From: Hymenochaete sp. R1
Taxonomy: Eukaryota; Basidiomycota; Agaricomycetes; Hymenochaetales; Hymenochaetaceae
Assembly: GCA_019400425.1 (NCBI GenBank)
Contig: JAFREE010000015.1
Span: 1 to 64,000 of the forward strand
Direction: 5' to 3'
Length of the DNA stretch: 64,000 nt
This document shows positions 34,192-46,810 of this stretch, piece after piece. The position numbers and the translations under genes are program-made. A model generated the notes under the pieces. The model was not told where the DNA came from and did no database searches. It saw only the letters and a list, made by a program, of their open reading frames with translations. How positions within the stretch are numbered: the first letter of the stretch is position 1; each line of letters starts with the position of its first letter.

Positions 34192-37100
34192 TCAAGCATG
34201 CCACTCCCCAGCCCTCGCCAACTGCGCAAACACCCCATTTCGCCTCATCAACTCCTCGTAAGTCCCCTCCTCCGCGATCCTTCCGTCGCCCAGAACCACA
34301 ATCCTATCACACATCTCCATCTCCATCAACTTATGCGTCACCATCACCGTCGTCCGTCCCACGCTAGCGCTCTTCACGCTCTCCATCACCGCCGCCTGAC
34401 TGACGGGGTCCAGCGAGCTTGTTAATTCGTCCAGAACAAGTACGCGGGCGGGTCGAGCGAGAGCGCGGGCGATGGCGATGCGTTGGGCTTGGCCACCTGA
34501 AATGAGTGAGGCGTTCTCCCCGAGATGCGTGTCGTAGCCCTGTGGGAGGGAAAGAATAAAGTCATGTACGTGTGCAAGTTGGGCAGCTCGGTAGATGGCT
34601 GTGCGGTCTTGTGTGTTCGTATGGGTAGAAGAGAGAGCGGGGTTTCCGTAGGCGATGTTTGCGGCGACAGAGGCGTCGAAGAGTCGTGGAGATTGGGAGA
34701 CGACGGAGATATTAGCGCGGAGGTGAGTGACGTCGATTGTGGAGAGGTTGATGCCGTCGACGGCGATAGAGCCGGAGGTGGGCTCATATAGACGCTGGAG
34801 GAGAGCTGCGATTGTGGACTTTCCAGAGCCTGAGGAACCGACGATGGCGACAGATTCGTTTCGGCGTAGGTCGAGCGTGATGTTCCGGAGGACAGGAACG
34901 TCTGGACGTTCGGGATAAGAGAAATCGACGCCGTCAAATTGTATGTGGCCATCGAGTGGAGGAACAGCAGAGCCGACGGACTCAGCGGTCTTCTCACTGA
35001 GGTCTGAGATTTGAAGGAGGTCTCGTGTTGCTTGAGTGGCTCGGGCGATTTTTTGAGCTTAAAGATCATCAGTGTCAAATTTATAGACTTAATGAAACTG
35101 CAGAACTCACTAAAACTCATGAGTTGCGAGCTGATCGTGACACTGAACACGACGAGGTTCAAGACCTGGACCATCCGCAGGTATGTATATGTGCCATTTG
35201 CAACGAGGACGGCCCCAATAAAGAACAACAAGGCTTCCGCAAGGTAGATAAGACCGTTCGCAAGTCCAAACGAACAGCCTTCAATGAACGCCCCTCTGAT
35301 GCCAATCGAGTACGCATTTTGTACTGAAGTCTCGAACTGCTTATGAAATACGTTCTCGAAAGACATGCACCGAATTGCTCTGATATTTGAAATGCACTGC
35401 GATGAGAATGAACAACATGAGTCTTAGCCTTTCACACGTAAAAAAAATATCATCTCACCTCGTAATAACCTTTAGCAATTTCCTCCCGAGCCAGTTTATT
35501 GTTCCTCTCCGCCCGTGCGACAAGCCTCGCCTGAACAGACATCGCCACAGCAAACACCGGCCCGATTGCAAATCCTGCGAGCGTCAACTGCCATCCCGTT
35601 ACGAGCGCCCACAAAATTCCAACACCCAACATCGCCGCAACCGCTGCACCCTGCGCGAGCACGACCGCAATCAAGTTCCTCGCGTCGTCGCCGTCCTTCA
35701 TCAATCTCTGCACAATCCCCGCTGCGTTGTTCTCCTCTTTGTCGAAGAAAGCTTGGTCCTGACCGAGAAGGCGTTTATAACATGTCCGTCGGAGGTGTGT
35801 AATCCAAGTCATGCCGCCGGACTCCATGACGAAGAACTTGGAGCCGATGAGGACGCCGTCCATTGCGGCCAAGGCGAGGACGACACCGCCAAAAATGTTA
35901 ATGCTGCGAACATTTGTAGCGCCTATCGAAACCTCGAAGAGGAGACGGGACAAGAAGAAAGAGAAGATAGGCGTCATGGCGCCTGAGGCGAGTGAGACGA
36001 GGATGCCGGCAAAGACGAATGGCTTGTTTGAGACGGTTGGGTAGACTCTGCGGAGGAGTCGGATGAACGAAGTCGATGGATAGGGCCGTTCATGAGCGTG
36101 AGCGGATGCGCCGGTCGGTCGATTATCAATCACGACGCTCTCGAGTTTGTGGCTCTGACGCACTCTCTCCGTCCGCTTTTCCCTACGTTTGTTGGCCTCC
36201 ATCCCACTCCTCTTGATTGCGTTCTTCTCCATTTCGAATTCTACATCATCCTCAATGTCGACCGGGGGCATGAAGATCGTCGGAGGTCTGGGCGGCGCCA
36301 TCTGTGGGGACGATGGATTAAATTGCAACGAGAAATGTCTCCTCATCGTTCCCGCCTGCGCCTTCTTCGGCATCTCGATGCTTTGATGCTTCATCAGCTT
36401 TGGTGCACGCCCTACCGTGGCGGCTGCACTTAAGCTAAGATGCTTCAACTTCGGCGCCTTCGGAACGAGCGGGCCAATAGACGGTTTCTCCTTCAGCGTT
36501 TTCGATCGTTTCATGTCCGATACATAATCCATCATCCACCCACTGACACCGACGCCTTGACTCCCCTGCATCCTCAAACCAAGGACCGATAGATGTCGGT
36601 TCTCTTCTGCCGTCTCTTGCTCCTTGTCTGCATCTGCCTGATCCAAGATTCGTCCAACTTCACCCTCGTCCGCCTTCCCTCCTGCCTCTTGGATTTGGCT
36701 TTCTCGCTTGGTAGGAAACCCTCCCTGTGCGCCCTGGGCACACATCATTGAACTGAATTCACCATATACGCCATCCGGTAAGGGCTCCTCAAGATTTTCG
36801 CGGAAGCCTTGCTCGACAAGCTCTCCGTTTCTCAGAACGTAGACAAAGTCGTTGGATGCGATCTGCGAGAGGTCATGGGTGATCATGATGGTGGTCTTGT
36901 TTCTTCGCCAGGCTTTGATGGCTTCGAAGACGAGAACGCGCGTCGTCGCGTCCAGCGCGGATGTAGCCTCGTCTATATAATTTATTCGTTTGAATGTGCA
37001 TAAGCAAAAGCAGAAACAAGAACGAGTGAACTTACCGAGAACAAGTACGGTCGGGTTTCGCAACATAGCCCGTGCGATGGCCAACCGTTGCTTCTGGCCC

Positions 37101-39081
37101 CCGCTCAGACTCGCACCACCGTTCCCTAACCGCGTCTCGTATCCTTGTGGTAAATCTCTCACAAACTCGTGCATCAGCGCAGCTGTGCACACTTTCACTA
37201 CCTCCTCTCTCGATACCTCATCTGGGCTCCGCTCCAGTCCAGCAACTCCCATTGCGACGTTGTCGTGTACTGTTCCGTCGAAAAGAATGCACGACTGGCT
37301 GACGACAGCAACGTGCGTTCGCAGCCATTTTTCGTCCACATAAGCTACGTCCTGCTCATCGAGATCGATAGTGCCTGTGTTGGGGACATACAAACGCGCG
37401 AGAAGCTGAGCGATGGTGGACTTGCCTGAGCCCGAGCCACCGACGACGAAAGTCGTTTCATTAGCAGGGAAGTACATTGAGATGTCATTGAGGACAGGGA
37501 TGGTTGGACGGGAAGGATAGCAGAAGGATACGTTGCGGAGGTTGAAGTCGCCGAGGCAACGCGAGGGTTGAATCTTACGGAGAGTCAGAGAGTGAGATCT
37601 TTTCCATTTGTTGAGTTTAGGGGTGTCAGGCATGACAGTCAGGTAAGATCTCCCGGACGACTCTGATTTACGATGTGCGTCTGGGCGAGGCGGAGGCGGC
37701 GGTTCCACGAGGCTCATTAGCGAGACCATTGCGAATTTACCCTTTGCGATAGTGATGAATTGGGGAATGCACAGCTGGATGTTGCTCGCGGCAATGAGGC
37801 AAGCCCAGAAGACGGCCATCACATCGCCCGCAGAAGCAGACCCATCGCGCACGAGCTTCGCACCGAACCAGAACCCCTGAACGAACATTCCCATCGACAC
37901 AAACTGCGACATTGCGCTCGTCACACCCCATACTCCATTCACTTTGATCGTAGTCGTATTTATGCGTCCCAGTACTGGGTCTAGAGCTGCACGTTCAGCG
38001 GACTGTGCATTGAACGCCTTGACAGTTGCAATGGCGTTCACAGCCCTCTCGATGAGTGTCGCAGCTACTGCGGTGTGCTCTCTCTCCGCTTGAACGAATG
38101 GTCCGGCTAGAACTTGTGAGACTACTTGAACGATCATAATAGCGGGAACAGCCGAAAGGATGACGAGCGTGAGGGCCCAGGAGCGCTGGAAGGCGATCGC
38201 GAGGCAAGCGATGCAGGTCGTCAGATATTGTACAAGCATACCAGATGCTAATGAAGACGCCATTCGGACGTCGTCGGTATCCCTAAGTAATATATGAACG
38301 CAAAAAAATGTCCATTTGAGAAAATCAAATTTCTCCAAAATAGACGAGAGGTGTATGCGCACCTATTGAACTTGGCCATAAGGCCACCTGCACCCACGGG
38401 TCCGTCACCTTCGGCACCCGTAGCGTTCTCTTCATTCCCCATTTTCGTGTCAAACCATTCCATATCCCTCGAGCTTACGGCAGCATAAACCTTCGCCCGC
38501 AGCCGCATGATGTTCCGCTCGCCTGTCGAGATCCACAAAGCGGAAGTGATGCTACTCAACGCGATAGCTCCTACGGCGAGTGCGGTGAGCTCGATAGCGG
38601 CAATGCCAACACCACTCAGGAGACTTTTCTTGTCTGCTTCTGAGGCACCTGATACGGGAAAGTCTGCAAAGGAGTTGAATACATCGCCTACGACGACCGT
38701 CATAAAGGGAGCGACTCCTCCTGAGACGAGGGAGAATATGAAAGCGGGGACGATGAGGAAGAGGAGGTCATGTCTTGTGAGATACGAGAACAGAAGTCGC
38801 ACAGAAGGCTGCGGGGGCTTGTGTGTTTCCCTAGCCACCACTGTGTTCGTAGTTTCAGAGACAGTCGAACGCCGAGGACTTGAAGGTCTCGAGCTCGACT
38901 CAGAGTTTCTAAAGTTATTGAAGCTGTTTTTGGCTATGCTATACGAAGAGATAGGCCGTTTCGTTTCGAGGGAGTTCCTGAAGTGTACAGAGGGGGATTG
39001 CGTGAGATCGTAATTGGGAGCGTGAAGGGCATGAGCATGAGCGCCAGCGTCGGTATTGACAGAGAGGTCTGGGCGGCGCAT
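34192..39081 (-). CDS. Full-size ABC-B exporter, STE6-like (candidate lipopeptide pheromone exporter)
   Basis: Two TMD-NBD halves in one chain of more than 1,400 aa. The Ser-rich N-terminal tail begins MRRPDLSVNTDAGAHAH; an in-frame ATG at 39201 is also possible. TMD1 follows, with MEWFDTK typical of ABC-B proteins. NBD1 has Walker A GGSGSGKST, signature LSGGQKQR and Walker B LVLDEATSALD. A long charged linker with RAPKLMKHQSIEMPKKAQ separates the halves. TMD2 begins about FIRLLRRVYPTVSNKPFVFA. NBD2 has Walker A GSSGSGKST, signature ISGGQAQR and LVLDELTSSLD, and ends TYEELMRRNGVFAQLARAG. Introns include about 36973-37034, 38284-38364, 35385-35458 and 35057-35110. The architecture resembles fungal Ste6 (farnesylated pheromone export). 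A general drug or peptide exporter is the alternative. Confidence 0.85.
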
Positions 39082-40042
39082 GACTGGAGTACAACGTCGT
39101 ACTCGACGACCTCGAGGGCGAGACGACGACGGAGGCGAGAGAAGGGTAGTAAGGTGATGGTGAAAGAGAAAGAAGAGGAAGGAATCGATAGGGCAGGACA
39201 CACATCTTGAGGATAGGGTTGGCGGTTAAGACAAAAGAAACTGTCCACTGCTGTTATTGTCTCGTTCCCTTCTCGATTCACTCAACAGTCGAAGTCCCTA
39301 ATAAGGCAATTTCCGATCACGTGTGCATGCGAGACCATTGCTCAAGGGAACGAGACAATAGACAAGCCAATATTAATAACAATTCACTTTCCACTTCCAT
39401 TTCATTTCCGCTTTCATTCATATTATTTCTCTCGGATACCTTTATTTGCTTGTTCGTGACATGGTGAAACAGCTCTGCCTCGAGTCATTGATATCGTATG
39501 CATGCAGCGCAGCGCTCTCAGCTCCGAGCCACAAGCCACCAAGCGCGCGGCCAGTGCGCCGCAGATCCTGCGCCGCGTCTGACATGTGTTTTTATATATT
39601 CATGACTCATCGCCACACCATCCGAAGGGACATGGCCATGAAACATACTACTATTACTAGTACGCGTGGGAAGCGCTCACGCACGCCTTTCTTGCTGTTG
39701 CATGGAGTCACAGCGCAAACGGACAATGCTCCGGCCTACGTCTTAATAATCGACACGACACAATATTAATGAAGCGGACACCACGACCTGCCTACACAGG
39801 CCTTCCACGTACGATCGGCATCGGTTTTTTTTTGTTAAACGGCTTCTGTTTCACAATTATCTATAGTTTAGAGCAATGACGGAACAGAGCACGTAAATTA
39901 CTCATACGCGACCTTGACAATGTTAACAGCCAGTTTGAGGAGTGCGCACCATAAGCGTTCGCATGAAAGTGGTAGTTATTTCTCCAGGAAAAACAGGTAG
40001 GTTACCAGTTGCGCCTTTGTATTCGTAATCAATAGCGAGTAC
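39082..40042. other. Promoter region of the ABC exporter, with a small inverted-repeat element
   Basis: 961 bp between the exporter start and the RING gene's 3' end. It contains the perfect inverted repeat at 39255-39360. No credible ORF was found. Confidence 0.6.
39255..39360. mobile_element. Candidate mini MITE with perfect terminal inverted repeats and TA flanks
   Basis: TATTGTCTCGTTCCCTT (39255-39271) is repeated in perfect inverted form at 39344-39360, with 72 nt between. Read as a Tc1/mariner-type element, 15-bp TIRs starting TTGTC are flanked by TA on both sides, making a 102-bp element. It has no coding capacity. A regulatory hairpin is the alternative. Confidence 0.55.
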
Positions 40043-42462
40043 TTAGTTGTAATCCCAAAACTCATCCGACTCTCCGAACGATGTGCTGGTCATATAAGAC
40101 GCACGCGATTCACTACAACGAGTAAATAGACGTCAGACCAAGAACGACGTTCACGAACGGAGGACGAAGCAGCAGAACTTACTCGTCAGGATACGCATGC
40201 TCACTGTCGCCATCGTCCGACCCGCGATCGTGTTCGTCGTCATCCTCCGAATGATCATAATAGACGTCGGATGATTGCGAGTGTGAGTAATGTTCACTGT
40301 GCCTCCTTGTCGGACCTGAGTACGCGTCCTCGGCAGCGTCGGAGTACCCCCTGTGAACAAGACGGAAGCAAACACATGAGCCATTACGAATCAGAGTTCC
40401 TCCCTCTCAGCGGAGTGAAATATGATTAAATTCGCTATTGTAAAATGCAACTCACCGCCCGTCGTTTTCCCCTCCCTCAGAGTCGGATTCAATTATCTGC
40501 ATATGCCCACGAGGTGTGGCCCTTCTCGCCGGACGCGTCCTTCTGGATATAGGGCCTTGCTCGGAGATGTCAGAGTCAGAACTTATTTCCACTACAGGCA
40601 TTGGGCGGTTCTCATCCGTGTCTTCATCCGACTCGACTACGCGAGGCCGAAGAGCACGTCGATTTCGTGCTACGGGTCCTGGTGGCGAGTCCTCCGGATC
40701 GAATTCGAGTTCCGGTGAGGCAATACGCTCAATTGAACCAGTTCTATTCCGGCTAAGTCGCCGTAATAAATCGAATGCGCTTTGGATGGGATGGTTAAGC
40801 CTTCCATTTTCTCGACCAGGACGGCCCTCATTGTCATCGCCAGAAGCCCACCGCGACTCCTCGTGTCCGTCTTCCCCCTCATCTTCGTCTTCGGCAGAAT
40901 GATAAACCTCCATATGGTCCCCATTGTCATCGTCTATGAAGCTACTCTCGTAGCCTTCCTCTTCGCTATCGCCTTCCTCTTCATCACTGTCGCTGCCTCG
41001 ATCCAGAGGTCGTTGATCGACAAGGTCCCCTGCACGATCAAAGATCCCTGCCTGCCCAGAACCAAGGGTTTCCATGATGCGATTCGAGTTAAGTCTCTCC
41101 CGTGCCGCAAAATACTCAAGGGGTCTGAAGTCGTCGTCGTCAAAACCGCCGAATTCTTCTGCATCCATCCACGTCCCGCCATCGAAGTCTTCGTCTTCTC
41201 CAGCCAGTACGGGGTATGCTGTTGCGCAATCAGAGCAAAGGCCTTCTAAGATTTCGTGGCCGCATTGCCCGCACCGCCAAACGCCGTCCTCTTCGTCGTA
41301 GAACGCACCCGAATTCGTCATGTCGACCATCTCTCGATCGGGTCTCGCTATTGATCTGACCCGTGCGCCTCCCACAGACGTCTTCCTAAAGATCCCATTC
41401 CAGACCTCGTTACTCCTTAGCGTAACCTCACCCGGTTCGGTCGGTATCACATACGACGGATACAAATTCTTCGCCACGTCAGCCTTGTGTGCAAAAAGAT
41501 GGTTGACAATATCTTTCAAGCTCCATGCCTCTATGGGAGCGTCTCGAACGACTGCACGACATACCGGACATGCCTTTTCTTTTTTAAGTAGCATGCTGGA
41601 ATCCCTGGCTAACAATGAAGGGTTGTTGGTATCGAATTGCGGTAAGTAGTGTTCCGGAGGTGGGTGGCCGATGTGAGCAGGAGGCGCGCGGAACCAGTCG
41701 TGTAAACTAAAATTAGAGTCAATATGTGCATAAACCAAAAAACTTCTTTGATCACACCATGTAAAGCAAGCTGAGTGACCACATGGATTGATTGAGTACG
41801 GCTTAAGCATGGGCTCGAGGCAGATTTGGCACGTTAGCGTTGAAGCAAGCGCGTTCAAGAACGTTTTGTGAGCGTCTAAGAGCTGAAAGATGGGGGCCTT
41901 AATAAGATTGAGGAAGCCGAGAGGGATAGAAAGCACTCTTACGGTTGCCTGTTCTTTCACTTGCTTCTTGAGAGCGCTCAACTCTGCGGACTCAGCCTCC
42001 GTCGACGGCACGAGCATCCTTTCTTCCATTGTTTCGTTTTTGGGATGTTCCGTTAGACACTCCTTGCCCTAGAGGAAGGATTCCGTTTTCTAGAGTGCAT
42101 CTGTCACGGTCAAAAGCGCAAGAGCTCACCTTCCTTGTTGCGGTAGCAGGCGGAGGCTCGGTCGAAGCTTTGGAACTAGATTGAGTCTCCGAGACTTTCC
42201 TCAACAATGCCGCCTTTCTCTTCTTCGATTTCAACCGCCTTTCAAATGCCACGTGCCTGGCCAGCTCTCTCGCCATCTTTATCCTTTTCCTCGCTTTCGA
42301 TTGCACAGCCAATTGCAGGTGCTTTTCACCAGCAGATTCGCCTAGAGGAAAAGAAGTTACAGATGATAGCTTTCGTTTCGTAGACACGGTAGAGCTTGTG
42401 CTTGCTTCTTTCGAGCTGGACGAACACGGCGTGGATGGTGGGCGCGTAGATGTAGGTTGCAT
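40043..42462 (-). CDS. RING-finger protein with long acidic tail (putative E3 ubiquitin ligase)
   Basis: Exon 1 (from 42462) encodes a basic, Ser-rich start: MQPTSTRPPSTPCSSSSKE and LARHVAFERRLKSKKRK. An intron of about 110 nt ends before ERMLVPSTEAESAELSALKK, a short coiled coil. The RING follows: LTCQICLEPMLKPYSINPCG, HSACFTC|LHDWFRAPP, then ACPVCRAVVRD. A 51-nt stop-free intron (41707-41757) lies inside the RING and must be spliced to give TCLHDW. A zinc-ribbon-like WRCGQCGHEILEGLCSDC comes next, then a very acidic Ser/Asp/Glu tail. The C-terminal exons inferred end SRASYMTSTSFGESDEFWDY, with the stop at 40043. Substrate unknown. Confidence 0.85.
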
Positions 42463-43102
42463 GGATAGGCCTGAGGTAGCACTCAGTAAAGTGAAGAAGA
42501 TGTGGTTCTGCTGTTCTGCGGCGACTTACTTTCGAATCCGGGCGCGCACTGCCACATCGGTAACGTCACGTGCAATGTGTTTACGGCACTGAGATCTCGA
42601 AGCGACTGCCGAAGCGAGTGGCTTTGACAGTTTTGTTCGACGTCAACTCGAAGTTTGTTTTCATACCGCTATCTGTGTTCGTAGCTTCTCGCATTCCGTA
42701 ACTCCTCAATATTTCTGTCGACTTCGTTGGATGGTGACCAACGAACAGGGGGGTACGTACTCCGAGTTTTTCGGTCGCTAATACATAAGGACAGATCCCA
42801 ATGCCGCGTCCCACTTTCGCCACTCACATGACGGGGTAAATGTCTTTGGATATCTACGCCACATCCTGGCCTTAAGGAAGAATAATGCTCGTATTCAACT
42901 GAGCTCAACCAAAAGACTTTTCCTTTCGTTCTCTACCTACAGCTTCTCGACGTCACACATCTACAGTACCCTCTACAGCGCACACGCATCTCTGGTTGCC
43001 GTATATATTCAATGTCCTCCAATCCGGTCCACACCAGTATGCCAGGCTCCACAGGTAGCAAGTCTCGCTAGCGATGTAATGAAGACCCTGCCAGAGTCAG
43101 CG
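42463..43102. other. Intergenic region upstream of the RING gene
   Basis: 640 bp. The short minus-strand ORFs at about 42581-42908 overlap one another in different frames without recognisable character. Nothing supported. Confidence 0.45.
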
Positions 43103-43560
43103 TCACGAAGAAAGCGACACCCAACGGCAGTGGAACTGCCATGGGACTTGACCTTTTAGCAAGAAGTTCATTACGTTTGCGCGTCTTTCCACATCCTCAA
43201 TCTTGAGAGGCACACTGTTTCTCAAAATCGGGTGGAATAATTTCTCGAAGTCGGACAAAATCCCGCTGTCTATACACTTTGGACACAGCCTAATGTACGA
43301 TTCCAAACTGCTTCCCATTTCCCCGACAACGCGCTGGACCAATAGATTTTGATGCACTTTTCTTCTGCTGTTACGTGCTATATTTGGAAGCTGGCGCACA
43401 CATCTATGACCAGGTGGAATCTGGACTCTACAAAGATGTGGCTTCTGAGGAGATGAAGGAATGGCGTTAGAAATCGCTTGGCACTTATAGATAAATGAAA
43501 GAGATACACCATATGCTTGGGGACGCGGGTTTCTGCCTTGACTTCTACAAATGGTTGAGT
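43103..43560 (-). pseudogene. Gene fragment or incompletely resolved gene
   Basis: Two coding segments join cleanly. TQPFVEVKAETRVPKHM ends at a GT site near 43510, and after about 65 nt (ending ccttcatctcctcag) the frame resumes KPHLCRVQIPPGHRCVRQLP. It continues to SVPLKIEDVERRANVMNFLL, then meets a possible donor near 43157. The composition looks like real protein (LVQRVVGEMGSSLESYIRLC). No start codon is found: upstream there is an in-frame stop, and the potential acceptors need a phase-1 donor that the upstream sequence does not offer. I do not recognise the family. It may be a decayed gene or one with unusual splicing. Confidence 0.4.
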
Positions 43561-43563
43561 CAC

Positions 43564-44599
43564 TGCCAGGGATTACCAGTTGAGGAAACTCAGTAGGGAA
43601 ATCCGTAGTACGTACCTATTATTTCTTATTCGACTTCAACTGATCGTATCCACTTTGAATGGATCATAATACCACTGGCAGAGTCACCTTCAAGTTATCA
43701 GGTGACAGTAACCTCGATTTTTCTCCGAGCTCGAATGCGGGCGACGGAGGCATGGTCAACGGAACCTCGTTGACGGTACCGAAATCAATAAGTAGTGACT
43801 CGAAGAGAAACCGTTTTATCTCTAAGTATAGCCCGATCCTTAGCATCTACTGTTTATGGAAGTTATTTATTTTATTGTCGTGAGGTTGCTTGGTTCGCCT
43901 TTTCTTAGACTGTCTCTATTGACATTCTATTAGTAAATGAACAGCACGACTAAGGGGAAAACAGGATACTAGGATAATCACTGGCACACTATAATATAAC
44001 GAATGCTATCTGAGCTGCACTCCTGTCTACATTGCGAAGCAATAAAGGTAGACATGTCCTCGATTCTGATCTGATAGGACTTCGGAGAAAGGTATGACAT
44101 GCTGATATTCAAAATCCCGATTACAAGTAAGAGATAATATATGTGACCTAAAGTACGAGCTGGGGTAAAGATGGTACAAATGATACGCCCAAGGGAAATA
44201 AATTCAATCGTAAATCGTGGTGGGAGGAGTTTTTTTGGAATTACAAGGGGGCTTGTAACTTCAAAGTGTGAGTGAACTGCAAGCGCGACGATTATGAGTA
44301 ACATGCGGTAAGCCTTATAAGGATATACATCAACGGAGGGATGAAATGTGAGATGTGAGTCGAGTAGTTGGGATGAGGGTAAGTGAAAGTAAGAATACGT
44401 ATATGGGCTGTGGCAAGAAAACGTGCGGAATCGCACCCGAGTTGAATGTAATAGATAACTTAATGAGGGGAAATGCGGAAGAGAGCAGGGATATAACAAA
44501 GCCAAGAAAAAGTCCTTCAAACGTCATTCTTATAAAGTTAAAAAAAGCAACCGATACTCTCCGAGAGAGCTTGTGCAACTCTGTTTTGATACCAGGGAG
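43564..44599. other. Intergenic, AT-rich
   Basis: About 1 kb with short ORFs of low-complexity hydrophobic composition, treated as shadows. It may hold the missing 5' end of the fragment on its left. Confidence 0.45.
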
Positions 44600-45362
44600 T
44601 TACAGACTCTGAGGAGCGTCGACATGTTCATTCGAACACCCAACGGCAGGCGATGGATGGCTTTCCTCCGATCCCCGAGTTGGGGAGGGGATAGGCCAGC
44701 ATACGACAAGCATACCATCGTCAAGAGACGCCGTGATACTTGTAGGCTGAAACAGAAAAATACGAGATCAATCAATCGATACATGGAATGACTATATGAA
44801 ACCGACTTACGTCTGTGCCCTCTGGTAAGCGGAACGTTCGTTGAAAGCGTCCAAATTTAAGCTCGTTAAAAACAGTTCTTCCATTCTCGCGGAACGTTTC
44901 GGGTGACGAGTCCATAAGGCCCACGACGTATTGCAGATGCTGAGGTCTGCGCTCGCCCGAGATGATGAGCTCGCCGCTTGGTCGCGCTGTAATAGATATG
45001 TCGGCCTTTCTCAGACCAGGAAGTTCGAGAGTCGCAAGCATCGTGCCGTTTTCCTCTGGATCCGACCCGTATGAAGCGTACATGTGCACTCGCGGCTTCA
45101 TTACACGTTCTTCTGGAATAATAGTAGTTTGTGGCGCTTGCTGACTTTGTTGCTGGGTTGCTTGCTGAGCGCGCTGGGTCGCCGCCACGGCGGCTTGGAT
45201 AAAACGCAGCACCTCCGCTTGGGTAAACATGGGTGAGTTGGCGTTTGCGCTTGAAGTGTTTGGCCTAGGTAGAGACGACATGCAAGTCACTGGTGAAGAG
45301 GTGTGAGAAGAGTGTCCGGAAGGTGGCTCGGATGGCATAATCGTGGAAGTTGCAGCGGCCAT
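44600..45362 (-). CDS. Small heat shock protein, Hsp20/alpha-crystallin family
   Basis: ATP-independent chaperone that holds unfolding proteins. Exon 1 encodes a Ser/Thr-rich N-terminus, then MFTQAEVLRFIQAAVAATQR and a Gln-rich stretch. The alpha-crystallin domain follows: MLATLELPGLRKADISITAR, LIISGERR, FGRFQRTFRLPEGTD. A 64-nt intron (gtaagt..tttctgtttcag) precedes exon 2, PTSITASLDDGMLVVCWPIP, which completes the domain and ends in a Pro/Ser-rich tail. Total about 230 aa. A TATA box lies at 45423-45431. Heat-shock element matches upstream are weak by eye. Confidence 0.93.
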
Positions 45363-46810
45363 CGGGGACTAGAAGAAAGCTAGGTCGTAGGAGGAAGCTG
45401 TTGTTGAAACGTGGTGTACGAGCTTATATAGACGAGGCCTGAGTATAAGGTTCAAGTTGAGGGGCGAAAGTAGGTGAGATGCAATTGAGTCAGAATGACC
45501 AGCCCGCTTTTATGGAGCACAGGAAGGTGTGAGAGCTTGGGTCTTACCCAACGTCGGATGAGTCGGGAAGATTTATAGTGCGGAAATTGTAGCCAAGCTC
45601 CAGCCTTCACGTTTCGGCGAAGTCAGCTAAGATTTCACCAACAACTCCCGGAGACGCCGACGATGTTCAATTTTGCACCAAAAGTTAAAGACGTTCTCCG
45701 AAAGCAGAGGACAACGTCGCCATCGATGAGCCGGGAACCGCCTAGAACCGCTTAGTCATCACCCAAAGCTGTGCCGTCCGTTGAGATCCGGCGCCTTCGG
45801 ACTCTGTGAGTTACCGATGGAGATCCACTACGCCCCGCATCCAGATTACAAGCTGTGTCAGTGTGCCTCGGGATGCTGAGCGAGCACTTGCCGCTTTCTG
45901 CGCACTGAGCACCGTACGCACTTCGGTCAATGGTCGAGTCGAACGACAACATATGAACTACATATGTTTGGCATCGGACCCCACGGACTTGACACTGCCT
46001 CTTCGCAGAACACCGTACTTCATAGTTCCGGCGAACTTGTAGAAACGGCCTTTGGCTGACGATGCGCTGGCATGCCGAACGTATTCGTACTCGTCGTTCG
46101 ACATTGAGGGGCAGAGTAGACGAGATGGGAGTCAGAGTGCAAGGAACGCCCGGACAGTTCGCACGGCTTCGAATCATTTCCCCTTTGCTGGGCTATGCTT
46201 AGTGGATCAACGTGGGTCCGCTGACTGACAGACAGACCGAGTAACTACAACCACCCCTTTCGATTGGTCAGACAAACCTAAAGCAACGTGTTACAAGTGG
46301 CAATGTCATGCTTCTGACTCTGAGGTGGTCTTTGAGATCCCCGGTAGGTGATGCAACGCCATATCGGCACTAAATGTGAAAAACGAATCATAGGTAATCC
46401 GAATCATATGCTTTTTCTCTTCTACTTGTTTAAGAATTTGACGTGTTCTAAGCAGATTGGCTGGAACCTCAGAGAAATATTGGGTATGAATCTTCGCTCG
46501 AAATAACTTCCTAGAAACCTTTTTGAGTCTCGCACCTAGTAATGAGTCAAGCCAAAGTGCTGACTTAATTCAATGACAAATCAATGCATGTGAACATCAC
46601 AATCACAAAGCGTCTTTGCAAGAACAACATGAAACTGGGAGTAAAAGTGACTGTTTCAAGACTAATCGCAAAAACATGCTGAGTAGTGCATCGAGAGCAT
46701 ACAACGCGGCCGAACCGTGTAAGATTACATTCATACAAAAATTCGAAAAGTTAAACATATCTTGAATACGGATCTAAGCACACTACGTCGAAACGCGAGA
46801 GTGCCGCCAT
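45363..46810. other. Intergenic between Hsp20 promoter and TRP4 3' end
   Basis: 1.4 kb. Apart from the Hsp20 TATA box, nothing could be supported. The 45752-46177 minus-strand ORF is Arg/Ser-rich without family resemblance. Confidence 0.5.
45423..45431 (-). promoter_or_regulatory. TATA box of the Hsp20 gene
   Basis: The minus strand reads CTATATAAG about 60 bp upstream of the Hsp20 ATG. An AGGGG (stress-response-element-like) string lies a little further upstream at about 45460. Confidence 0.6.

Noticed and set aside
45752..46177. 141-aa minus-strand ORF in the Hsp20-TRP4 gap
   Set aside because: Arg/Cys/Ser-rich with no recognisable fold, no promoter or splice context.
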